From: an uncultured Porphyromonadaceae bacterium
GTDB lineage: Bacteria > Bacteroidota > Bacteroidia > Bacteroidales > Coprobacteraceae
DNA: 6,642 nucleotides
Assembly (NCBI GenBank): GCA_900545915.1
Contig: URAV01000066.1
Location: 1 to 6,642, forward strand
Direction: 5' to 3'
Part shown: one piece after another, positions 1 to 5,790 of the stretch
How the letters are laid out: each line of letters starts with the position of its first letter
How positions within the stretch are numbered: position 1 is the first letter of the stretch
Notes under the pieces: generated by a model
Databases searched by the model: none
Seen by the model: only the letters and a program-made list of their open reading frames with translations
Told to the model about the DNA's origin: nothing
Made by a program: the position numbers and the translations under genes

Positions 1-7
1 CCGATAA

Positions 8-47
8 AGATAAAAATAGCATAAAAAACAAAAGTATTTTTTATGCT
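8..47 (-). terminator. Rho-independent terminator downstream of the beta-barrel gene
   Basis: A perfect 11-bp stem pairs 18-28 (AGCATAAAAAA) with 37-47, with an 8-base loop. Read on the minus strand it is followed by a T-rich run (ATTTTTATCTTT, about 6-17). The T-run lies only on the minus-strand exit side, so it should end transcripts coming from the barrel gene that stops at 120. Positions 48-119 between the two hold nothing I recognise. Confidence 0.7.
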
Positions 48-119
48 GACTTATACGACTTGTTTCAAGCCCGATTGAATTTTACTTGTTCTGCTTTTGG
101 GGGGAAATTAACTGCTTCT

Positions 120-608
120 TTAAAACTTGTAGGCAATTCCCCATGCTAAATTATCGCATATTCCGATTTGGAATGAAGTTTTATTATTGTCGTTAAATTG
201 ACCTATACCAATGTATCCGATTCCTAAGCTCATAACTATATGCTCTGTCAGTTCATATACTAAGTTCGGTTTTATGCAAATCGCCCAATTTGACTCGGTA
301 AATTCAACATCGAAACCTCCTCGGGGAGCAAAATATAAGTTTTGAGTTATAGGTAAGTAATAATTTACTCCTGTTGAAATTCCGAAACGAGTTTTATGAC
401 TGTCACCAAATAAACTTATACCAGTATTGATAGCCCAATGTTCATTTAAGAAAAATTCAGCTTCTGGAGATATGGCAAATTGATGGAATCCATCGGTTAC
501 TTTATAGGATATTTCACCGCCCAATTCTATGTCACCTTTTTTATATTGGGCATTAACAGAATAAATACATGCAATTAAAGTTACTGTTAAGAGTATTGTT
601 TTTTTCAT
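120..608 (-). CDS. small outer-membrane beta-barrel protein
   Basis: This 162-residue exported protein is probably an eight-strand outer-membrane barrel of the OMP_b-brl type; its specific role is unknown. An N-terminal signal (MKK plus a hydrophobic stretch at about 5-18) ends in VNA, with likely signal peptidase I cleavage after A20. The rest alternates polar and hydrophobic residues in short strands rich in Gly, Tyr and Phe. The chain ends in Lys-Phe, and a terminal aromatic residue is the usual BAM recognition feature of barrels. An LIAC stretch at 11-14 resembles a lipobox, but it sits early inside the hydrophobic core and a good AxA-like site follows, so I favour a barrel over a lipoprotein. 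The gene lies 95 bp downstream of fabD, beyond a hairpin. I see no clear promoter of its own, so it may depend on a weak promoter or on read-through. The family call is fairly safe; the function is not known. Confidence 0.85.
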   Translation of the reverse strand: MKKTILLTVTLIACIYSVNAQYKKGDIELGGEISYKVTDGFHQFAISPEAEFFLNEHWAINTGISLFGDSHKTRFGISTGVNYYLPITQNLYFAPRGGFDVEFTESNWAICIKPNLVYELTEHIVMSLGIGYIGIGQFNDNNKTSFQIGICDNLAWGIAYKF

Positions 609-634
609 TTAATAAAGTTTTTAAAATATCAGGA

Positions 635-681
635 CATAAAATAAACCTCTTTTTTATTACTTAGATAACAAAAGAGGTTTT
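635..681 (-). terminator. hairpin terminator after fabD
   Basis: An 11-bp perfect stem pairs AAACCTCTTTT (643-653) with AAAAGAGGTTT (670-680) around a 16-base loop. On the minus strand it is followed by ATTTTAT. It sits about 23 bp past the fabD stop and should end or attenuate fabD transcripts before the barrel gene. The arms also carry A/T runs on both sides, so some activity on the plus strand is possible. Confidence 0.65.
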
Positions 682-703
682 ATAATAAATAATGTAGTAA
701 TTT

Positions 704-1585
704 TTATTGTATACCTTGTGTTGTTACTTCTTTATTTATTTTTTTTACCAGACCTTGTAATACATTGCCCGGGCCGACTTCGGTAAAATCTGTTGCTCCA
801 TCAGCGATCATATTGATCACTGTCTGTGTCCAACGTACAGGAGCTGTTAATTGTGCTATCAGATTTTCTTTTATTGTTTCCGGATCAGTTTCTGCTTTTG
901 CGTTTACATTCTGATAAACTGGACATTTGGGGGTAAAGAATTGTGTTTTATGGATAGCTTCTGCTAATTCTGCACGAGCAGGCTCCATTATTGGAGAATG
1001 GAAAGCTCCCCCTACTTTCAGTTTCAAAGCGCGTTTTGCTCCAGCGGCAAGCATTTTTTCGCATGCAGCATCGATACCGGCTTCGTCACCTGAAATAACG
1101 ATTTGTCCCGGGCAATTGTAATTAGCCGGAACAACGACTCCTTCTGTTACGGAAGCACATATTTCTTCTACTTTTTCATCAGGCAAAGCTAATACTGCAG
1201 CCATAGTAGAGGGGGTCTTTTCGCACGCTTTTTGCATAGCTTGAGCACGAGCAGAAACAAGACGTACACCGTCTTCGAAAGATAAAGCTCCGGCAGATAC
1301 TAAAGCGGAAAATTCTCCGAGTGAATGTCCTGCCACCATATCGGGACAGAAATCAGTACCCATCGTTTTTGCGAGAATTACCGAATGTAGGAAAATTGCT
1401 GGTTGTGTTACTTTAGTTTGACGAAGATCTTCATCAGTTCCGTTAAACATCAAATTGGTAATTCTGAATCCTAAAATTTCATTAGCTTTTTCGAACAAGG
1501 CTTTAGCTTCGGAATTGGTTTCATATAGTTCTTTTCCCATCCCTACGAACTGTGCGCCTTGTCCCGGAAATACAAATGCTTTCAT
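704..1585 (-). CDS. fabD: malonyl-CoA:ACP transacylase (FabD)
   Basis: FabD moves the malonyl group from malonyl-CoA to acyl carrier protein in the cytoplasm, supplying the extender unit of type II fatty-acid synthesis. The 293-residue protein is close to the usual 300-310. It carries FPGQGAQ at 6-12 (oxyanion-hole Gln at 9), the nucleophile motif GHSLG at 86-90 with Ser88, an Arg at 113 where the family binds the malonyl carboxylate, and the catalytic His196 in AFHSPIM. A C-terminal EVGPGNVL motif (269-276) is also typical. The ATG at 1583-1585 begins directly with the conserved MKAFVFPGQG, so the start is secure. A TACCTTTG element lies 45 bp upstream. The gene is divergent from tatA and followed by a hairpin terminator, so it seems monocistronic or only weakly linked to the barrel gene. 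It is not embedded in a fab cluster here. Confidence 0.97.
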   Translation of the reverse strand: MKAFVFPGQGAQFVGMGKELYETNSEAKALFEKANEILGFRITNLMFNGTDEDLRQTKVTQPAIFLHSVILAKTMGTDFCPDMVAGHSLGEFSALVSAGALSFEDGVRLVSARAQAMQKACEKTPSTMAAVLALPDEKVEEICASVTEGVVVPANYNCPGQIVISGDEAGIDAACEKMLAAGAKRALKLKVGGAFHSPIMEPARAELAEAIHKTQFFTPKCPVYQNVNAKAETDPETIKENLIAQLTAPVRWTQTVINMIADGATDFTEVGPGNVLQGLVKKINKEVTTQGIQ

Positions 1586-1629
1586 TTCTATTTTTATTTT
1601 CTGATGGTTATTAATCTAAAAAACAGATG

Positions 1630-1637
1630 CAAAGGTA
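1630..1637 (-). promoter_or_regulatory. fabD -7 promoter element
   Basis: Read on the minus strand this is TACCTTTG, a perfect match to the Bacteroidota -7 consensus TAxxTTTG. It would give a leader of about 35-40 bases ahead of the fabD ATG. No TTG is visible at the -33 distance, where the sequence is simply A/T-rich, so support comes from the -7 box and its position. Confidence 0.5.
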
Positions 1638-1655
1638 ATCATTTTTTAATCCTAT

Positions 1656-1688
1656 TTTGTTATATAATAAATATATTTCATACATTTG
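1656..1688 (+). promoter_or_regulatory. tatA promoter, Bacteroidota -33/-7 type
   Basis: TTTG at 1656-1659 and TACATTTG at 1681-1688 are separated by 21 bases, matching the TTTG / TAxxTTTG promoter layout used by the main sigma factor of Bacteroidota. Transcription would start near 1693-1697, about 25 bases before the tatA ATG at 1719. It lies back to back with the fabD promoter element. Confidence 0.6.
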
Positions 1689-1718
1689 TCTTTAGCTGAA
1701 ATTAAAAATGATATAAAT

Positions 1719-1919
1719 ATGAATACGCTTTTACTTTTAAATCTGGGTGCAGGAGAGATTGTTCTTATAGCTTTGGTTGTTTTGTTGTTGTTCGGTGGTA
1801 AGAAAATACCGGAATTGATGAAAGGTTTGGGGAAAGGTGTCCGTAATTTTAAAGACGGTTTGAAAGACGTTGAAGATCAGATCAATTCGGATACGGACTC
1901 CAATTCTGATAAGAAATAG
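1719..1919 (+). CDS. tatA: Sec-independent translocase subunit TatA
   Basis: TatA forms the pore or membrane-weakening assembly of the twin-arginine translocase, which exports folded proteins across the inner membrane. The 66-residue protein has the family layout: a short N-terminus, one membrane helix at about 11-26 with a Glu at 13, the FG hinge at 25-26, an amphipathic helix from about 30 to 53 (KKIPELMKGLGKGVRNFK), and a charged Asp/Ser/Lys tail. I chose the ATG at 1719 over an in-frame TTG at 1686. The TTG lies inside the predicted -7 promoter box, and the 11 extra residues it would add are polar and unlike TatA N-termini. tatC follows 119 bp downstream on the same strand. No tatB is seen here, consistent with a minimal TatAC system in which TatA may also serve as TatB. 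Confidence 0.93.
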   Translation: MNTLLLLNLGAGEIVLIALVVLLLFGGKKIPELMKGLGKGVRNFKDGLKDVEDQINSDTDSNSDKK

Positions 1920-2038
1920 TTTGCGTGAAAATATTTCGTTTTTTTGAGAGCAGACATATAGTGAATCTTTTATACGTTTTCTTTTCGCATCTGTTTTATT
2001 TTTTACTTATTTGATTTATAATCTGTTTTTTAGTTATT

Positions 2039-2896
2039 ATGGAAGAAATGAGCTTTTGGGATCATTTAGAGGTATTGCGCGGTGTTATATTTCGATCGCT
2101 CGGAGCGGTTGTCGTATTGGCTGTCGTTTTTTTTTGTTTTATGACCGACATTTTTGATTCTATTATTTTAGCTCCTTGTTTTTCAGACTTTATTTTATAT
2201 CGTTCGATATGTAATCTGAGCACATATCTTTCTTCTATAAGTGAATATCTGTCGGTATTACCCGATTTTTGCGGTGATGATTTTCATGTAAATTTAATTA
2301 ATATACAGTTGGCCTCGCAGTTTTTTATCCATATGAGTACTTCATTTTGGCTTGCGATTGTATTTGCCTTTCCATATATTATATATCAGTTGTGGAGTTT
2401 TGTCAGTCCCGGACTGTATGAACGAGAAAAAAAGAATGCGAGGTTTGCTTTTATTATAGGTAATTTGATGTTCTTTATCGGTGTTGCGGTAGGATATTTG
2501 CTTGTTTTTCCGCTGACATTACGTTTCTTGGCAGATTATCAGGTTAGTGAAATAGTCCCCAATCAAATTTCTCTTGATTCTTATATGAATAATTTTCTGA
2601 TGATGATTTTTATTATGGGGGTTGTTTTCGAATTGCCGTTATTGTGTTGGATGCTTTCAGGAATAGGACTGCTGACGCGATCTTTTTTTTCTAAATATCG
2701 TCGTTATGCAATTGTCGGTTTATTGGTTTTAGCTGCAGTTATTACTCCTTCGGGAGATCCGTTTACATTAATGGTCGTATTTCTTCCTATTTATATGTTA
2801 TATGAGGTCAGCGCTTTCTTTGTGAAAAAGGATGTTCCTGAAATAGACGAAACAGAGATTTCAGATGAAGTCGAATCGAGTGATTGGTCTAAATAA
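2039..2896 (+). CDS. tatC: Sec-independent translocase subunit TatC
   Basis: TatC is the multi-span inner-membrane receptor that binds twin-arginine signal peptides and recruits TatA. The 285-residue protein shows the N-terminal HLEVLR motif (9-14), the first cytoplasmic loop SPGLYEREKK (123-132) with Glu130 matching the signal-peptide-binding E103 of E. coli, a membrane glutamate in FELP (Glu198, like E170), and ITPSGDP (235-241) with Asp240 in place of D211. Hydrophobic segments fit six spans: about 16-36, 101-121, 135-157, 183-205, 224-236 and 241-258. The first periplasmic loop is long, with 48 residues between AP(45-46) and FF(95-96) against about 19 in E. coli, and contains Cys47, Cys58 and Cys78. 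The tail is acidic. The gene is probably cotranscribed with tatA despite the 119-bp gap. A TACGTTTT stretch in that gap could be a weak internal promoter, but no -33 box fits. Confidence 0.97.
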   Translation: MEEMSFWDHLEVLRGVIFRSLGAVVVLAVVFFCFMTDIFDSIILAPCFSDFILYRSICNLSTYLSSISEYLSVLPDFCGDDFHVNLINIQLASQFFIHMSTSFWLAIVFAFPYIIYQLWSFVSPGLYEREKKNARFAFIIGNLMFFIGVAVGYLLVFPLTLRFLADYQVSEIVPNQISLDSYMNNFLMMIFIMGVVFELPLLCWMLSGIGLLTRSFFSKYRRYAIVGLLVLAAVITPSGDPFTLMVVFLPIYMLYEVSAFFVKKDVPEIDETEISDEVESSDWSK

Positions 2897-2945
2897 CGGT
2901 AAATGTGTTCTATTCTTATTAAGATAAGCCTAAAATATATGAATG

Positions 2946-2978
2946 TTGGATTCATTATTTTAATTCTTGATATATTTG
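2946..2978 (+). promoter_or_regulatory. promoter of the PCMD-domain gene
   Basis: TATATTTG at 2971-2978 matches the TAxxTTTG consensus, and a TTG lies at 2946-2948, 22 bases upstream, one or two bases wider than ideal. Transcription would start near 2984, about 25 bases before the ATG at 3010. A short hairpin (ATGAAT 2939-2944 / ATTCAT 2950-2955, then TATTTTAATT) overlaps the -33 box and may be a weak tatC terminator. The downstream gene thus appears to be its own transcription unit. Confidence 0.5.
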
Positions 2979-3009
2979 CGTCCTTAAATGATATAGATTA
3001 GAGTGACTT

Positions 3010-3963
3010 ATGAAAAAAGTATTTTTATTAATCGGAATATATTTCATTTTTGTGGGGTGGATCTGTAATGCTCAGAAAGTCGAAATGATTCCTTTTGGGG
3101 ATATGGATCATTGGACGACAAGGGTACTTAAAGAGTCTGCGTTATTGGGCGGACATACTCGTTATATTTATGAAATAGCTCCGACAATGACGATTGAAGG
3201 GAATAAGCCTTATCGGCGTCATGCGCAATCGCCGTGGGCTACATCGAGTGTTATGGCGAGTCCTGCCGGAATTGTCAAAACCAGTACGAGTGTATTTCCT
3301 GAAAAGCGAGGAAACGGGTATTGTGCTCGTCTTGAAATACGAAAAGAGACTTGTAAAGTAATCGGGTTGGTGAATATTGTGGTAGTAGCTCCCGGTTCTA
3401 TTTTTTTAGGAGGGATGGATGAACCCATAAAGAATACAAGTAATCCTCAAAGTAAACTCGATCAGGGGATTCCTTTTACAAAGAAACCTACAGCTTTGCA
3501 ATTTGATTATAAATTACATATGGAGCCTCAGATGGTGAAGGCAACCGGATTTGGTAAAGCCGTAAATGTTCCGGGACGGGATAAGGCGGAAGTTTGCCTT
3601 TACCTGTTGCATCAGTGGGAAGATGAAGATGGGAATATTTATGCTCGTCGCGTGGGTACGGCTTATCGTAAATTATCAGGCAATACGCAGGATTGGATAA
3701 ATAATTACCGAATTCCGGTATGGTATGGAGATATTACTAAAAGAAGCGACTATCAGAGTTATATGGGACTGATGCCTTCGGATGATCCTCGTTATACTCG
3801 GAATAGTAAAGGGAAAATTGTTCCGATTCAAGAATTGGGCTGGGGAAAGGCAGATGAAGAGGTTACGCATGTCATGTTACGTTTTTCGGCGAATGATCAA
3901 GGAGCATATATCGGTTCGGTAGGGAGCAAATTTTGGGTTGATAATGTAGCGTTTGTTTATTAA
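3010..3963 (+). CDS. secreted PCMD-domain protein (putative carbohydrate metabolism domain)
   Basis: This 317-residue protein has a Sec signal peptide: MKK, a hydrophobic core at 4-18 and likely signal peptidase I cleavage after Ala21 (CNA|Q). Cys19 is preceded by GWI, not a lipobox, so a soluble periplasmic or outer-membrane-associated protein is more likely than a lipoprotein. The body resembles the PCMD family, a beta-rich fold abundant in Bacteroidota and named for presumed carbohydrate-related function; no reaction is established. Recognisable pieces are PGSIFLGG (128-135), GIPFTKKPTALQFDYK (153-168), and a C-terminal motif GSVGSKFWVDNVAFVY (302-317) with the conserved GS...VDN strand. 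There is no added Ig-like or dockerin module, and no susC/susD gene adjoins it. A promoter lies just upstream and a long hairpin follows the stop, so it is likely monocistronic. The family call is good; the molecular role is unknown. Confidence 0.85.
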   Translation: MKKVFLLIGIYFIFVGWICNAQKVEMIPFGDMDHWTTRVLKESALLGGHTRYIYEIAPTMTIEGNKPYRRHAQSPWATSSVMASPAGIVKTSTSVFPEKRGNGYCARLEIRKETCKVIGLVNIVVVAPGSIFLGGMDEPIKNTSNPQSKLDQGIPFTKKPTALQFDYKLHMEPQMVKATGFGKAVNVPGRDKAEVCLYLLHQWEDEDGNIYARRVGTAYRKLSGNTQDWINNYRIPVWYGDITKRSDYQSYMGLMPSDDPRYTRNSKGKIVPIQELGWGKADEEVTHVMLRFSANDQGAYIGSVGSKFWVDNVAFVY

Positions 3964-3969
3964 AACGAT

Positions 3970-4013
3970 AATATGAAATAGCCTGATAAATGTTTATCGG
4001 GCTATTTCATATT
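3970..4013. terminator. shared bidirectional terminator between convergent genes
   Basis: Arms 3970-3990 and 3993-4013 pair over 21 positions with one exception (T3984 opposite G3999), which is a U-G wobble in plus-strand RNA and an A-C mismatch in minus-strand RNA. The nominal loop is only TG, so a few apical pairs will open. T-rich sequence follows on both exits (TTTTGATTT to the right; a TTTT run after the stem on the minus strand). It begins 7 bp after the PCMD gene stop. The right arm contains the last codons and the stop of the helicase gene (stop 3994-3996). Confidence 0.8.
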
Positions 4014-5316
4014 TTGATTTCATATTTTTTATTTTTTCTTTTCGAATCAGTCTGAGAGTTCGGTTTATTTTTTTTCTATTGACGGCGACATAAGAGTAAT
4101 GATCCTTTATATCGATCATACCTATATCTTCTTTATGCAATTCTCCTTTTTGTATTAAAAAACCGACAATATCGACTTTGTTTAGTTTTTCTTTTTTACC
4201 TTTTCCAATATAGAGGGTATTCATGGGCGGTAATTCCAACCGGTTTATGTTGACGGATAGATCGAATGTTTTCGGTTGTTTTTTCTGAATATATTCCGGA
4301 ATATTTTCATCGGAGTTTATCAGTAAGTAGGCATTCCCTTCGGCAAACATGCGAGCAGTTCTGCCATTTCGGTGTATGAATGCTTCTTCATTAATCGGTA
4401 GATGATAATGTATGACATGCTTTATTTCCGGAATATCCAGTCCTCGTGAAGCCAGATCTGTCGATATAAATATGTTTGAGCTGCCATTTTTGAATCGGCA
4501 TAGGGCTTTTTCTCTTTGAGCTTGCTCCATTCCTCCGTGAAAAACTTCGTTAAAGATATGTTGTTCTGATAAAAAACAACCTATCCTTTCGGTACTTTCC
4601 CGATGATTGCAGAATATAAGTACCGGACCGGATGACAAATTTCGAAGTAATATCTTGAGACTTTTTAATTTGTCCGGTTCGGGAGATATGACCAAATATA
4701 AACTTAATCTTTTATCAGACTCTTTTTTCTCGAAATATATCTTTTCAGGAATTTTTAATCCTGTGAATTCAGGGATCTCCCCTTCTGTTGCGGATGTGAG
4801 GATGCGTTTACAAGTACAAGAAATGTGTTTGATAATTGCTTCCATTTGTTCTTGAAATCCTAATTCAAGACATTTGTCGAATTCGTCTAAGACAAGAACT
4901 TTTACCGATTTCACGTTTATCCTGTCATGGTTGATATGATCTAAGATTCTCCCCGGAGTACCTATAAGTACCGCCGGATTTTGTTGTAGCGATTTTATTT
5001 CAGATTTTATCGGTTGTCCACCATAACAGCAATTTATTTTATATCCAGATATAATAGAATGGCTTACCGTATTTATTTGTATTGCTAATTCTCGTGAAGG
5101 AACAAGTATTAAAGCTTGTGTTTCTTTACATAGCGGGTCTAATCCTTGTAAAACTGATAAAAGGAAAGCTATTGTTTTACCTGATCCGGTAGGTGAAATG
5201 AGGATAATATCTTTTCCTTTTTCACTATGCTTGAGAGCAGCCAATTGCATTTTGTTAAGGGTTGTTATTCCTAACTTGCTGTTCAAACGTTCTAATAATG
5301 TATCTTTTAAAGTCAT
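3994..5316 (-). CDS. DbpA-like DEAD-box ATP-dependent RNA helicase
   Basis: This 440-residue cytoplasmic RNA helicase uses ATP to remodel RNA. Motif I is SPTGSGKT (41-48), Ia PSRELA (73-78), GG 99-100, Ib TPGR (120-123), II DEFD (144-147), III SAT (175-177), V STDLASRGLDIP (285-296) and VI HRNGRTAR (315-322). The C-terminal ~75 residues (NTLYIGKGKKEK..., ending RKEKIKNMKSKYEIAR) match the DbpA RNA-binding domain, which in E. coli DbpA recognises 23S rRNA hairpin 92, so a role in large-subunit assembly is likely. Length is near that of E. coli DbpA (457). Oddities are DEFD in place of DEAD and a degenerate Q motif (LNKMQ, Gln24 kept). The next Met (23) lies inside the Q motif, so the ATG at 5314-5316 is the start. 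A related CsdA/DeaD-type assignment is possible but those are usually longer. Confidence 0.93.
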   Translation of the reverse strand: MTLKDTLLERLNSKLGITTLNKMQLAALKHSEKGKDIILISPTGSGKTIAFLLSVLQGLDPLCKETQALILVPSRELAIQINTVSHSIISGYKINCCYGGQPIKSEIKSLQQNPAVLIGTPGRILDHINHDRINVKSVKVLVLDEFDKCLELGFQEQMEAIIKHISCTCKRILTSATEGEIPEFTGLKIPEKIYFEKKESDKRLSLYLVISPEPDKLKSLKILLRNLSSGPVLIFCNHRESTERIGCFLSEQHIFNEVFHGGMEQAQREKALCRFKNGSSNIFISTDLASRGLDIPEIKHVIHYHLPINEEAFIHRNGRTARMFAEGNAYLLINSDENIPEYIQKKQPKTFDLSVNINRLELPPMNTLYIGKGKKEKLNKVDIVGFLIQKGELHKEDIGMIDIKDHYSYVAVNRKKINRTLRLIRKEKIKNMKSKYEIAR

Positions 5317-5578
5317 GTTGTAAAGATAAATAAATTATATTGATTCGGCTGGAAGAAAGGTCTTGATTTAATTTAAGAGACTATCTGAACTTTCCGACAA
5401 AAAATATTATCAGGCCTTTTTCTCGTTTTCATTCGTCAGATAGCCCGTTATTATCCTCGAAAAAACTCTCAAACCTGATCTAAAATTCAGAAAATTTAAA
5501 AAGTATGTTAGTCTTGGATTAAAGATGTATTTTTACTTTAGTTATGAATAAATTAAATATTTGTAAAATAGGGATATT
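5317..5578. other. intergenic region, no secure gene
   Basis: This is the left part of a 474-bp gap between the helicase start and the lipoprotein end. It contains an 8-bp inverted repeat, CTATCTGA (5381-5388) and TCAGATAG (5436-5443), 47 bases apart. A TTG (5514-5516) with TACTTTAG (5534-5541) could be a weak promoter for the small ORF that follows, although its 17-base spacer is short. A 12-codon ORF (5544-5582) overlaps that small ORF by ATGA. I see no RNA family, insertion sequence or longer reading frame here. Confidence 0.5.
5321..5328 (-). promoter_or_regulatory. possible -7 element immediately before the helicase start
   Basis: On the minus strand this reads TATCTTTA, seven of eight positions of TAxxTTTG, and ends only 4 bases before the helicase ATG. 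If used, transcription would begin at or next to the start codon. No TTG is seen at the -33 distance, so the site is tentative. The same octamer occurs upstream of the lipoprotein gene. Confidence 0.25.
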
Positions 5579-5686
5579 ATGATTGAAACTTCGATTTTTA
5601 GGGGAGAATTTCCTGACAGTGATTATGTTTTGCAAGTGATAACGGACAAAGGAGATTGGAATGGAAAAATTTTAAAACGAAATTAG
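5579..5686 (+). CDS. candidate 35-residue small protein
   Basis: An ATG-to-TAG frame encodes 35 residues, beginning MIETSIFRGEF and ending GKILKRN. It is mixed in charge with no membrane helix and no signal peptide, and I recognise no family. Evidence that it may be real is contextual. Promoter-like elements lie upstream (TACTTTAG at 5534-5541 and AATATTTG at 5556-5563), the start is overlapped by the TGA of a 12-codon upstream frame (ATGA at 5579-5582), and a hairpin with a T-rich tail starts 5 bp after the stop. It is the only plus-strand unit in this stretch, lying between two minus-strand genes. It could equally be a short noncoding RNA or a decayed gene fragment. Product function is unknown. 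Confidence 0.35.
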   Translation: MIETSIFRGEFPDSDYVLQVITDKGDWNGKILKRN

Positions 5687-5690
5687 ACAG

Positions 5691-5725
5691 AAGTATCCGG
5701 TTTTATTTAAGGATACTTATTTTAG
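5691..5725 (+). terminator. terminator of the small plus-strand unit
   Basis: A perfect 8-bp stem pairs AAGTATCC (5691-5698) with GGATACTT (5711-5718) around a 12-base loop, followed by ATTTTAG on the plus strand. The minus-strand exit (CTGTC) is not T-rich, so this hairpin points to transcription from the left, which supports a transcribed unit at about 5540-5690. Confidence 0.55.
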
Positions 5726-5726
5726 T

Positions 5727-5761
5727 AAAAATGGAAAGAAAAAATCTCTTTCCATTTTTTT
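5727..5761. terminator. bidirectional terminator, lipoprotein gene 3' side
   Basis: A perfect 13-bp stem pairs AAAAATGGAAAGA (5727-5739) with 5747-5759 around a 7-base loop. T-runs flank both exits: seven T on the plus side at 5755-5761, and TTTTTAC on the minus side. It lies about 30 bp after the lipoprotein stop at 5791, so it should end that minus-strand transcript, and it backs up the plus-strand hairpin just to its left. Confidence 0.75.
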
Positions 5762-5790
5762 ATATCTGTATTACTGGTATATTTAATCGA

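Noticed and set aside
145..608. Lipoprotein reading of the barrel gene from LIAC at residues 11-14
   Set aside because: The motif sits early inside the hydrophobic core, a good signal peptidase I site follows at Ala20, and the C-terminal Phe and strand pattern fit a barrel.
927..1121. Plus-strand open frame of 64 codons inside fabD
   Set aside because: It lies entirely antisense to a well-supported fabD, and its composition reflects the reverse complement of conserved fabD codons.
3219..3428. Minus-strand open frame antisense to the PCMD gene (also 3676-3870)
   Set aside because: Both lie within a gene with a signal peptide, conserved family motifs and its own promoter and terminator; the antisense products show no recognisable features.
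1719..3963. Tat substrate encoded next to tatAC
   Set aside because: None of the exported proteins in the window has a twin-arginine motif; their signals are Sec or lipoprotein type.
4607..4855. Plus-strand 82-codon frame inside the helicase gene
   Set aside because: It overlaps conserved helicase sequence between motifs Ib and IV and looks like an antisense shadow.
5375..5434. Minus-strand 19-codon frame (starts MKTRKRPDN) ahead of the helicase
   Set aside because: It is very short, with no convincing promoter or terminator and no recognisable family. It could be a leader peptide but nothing supports that.
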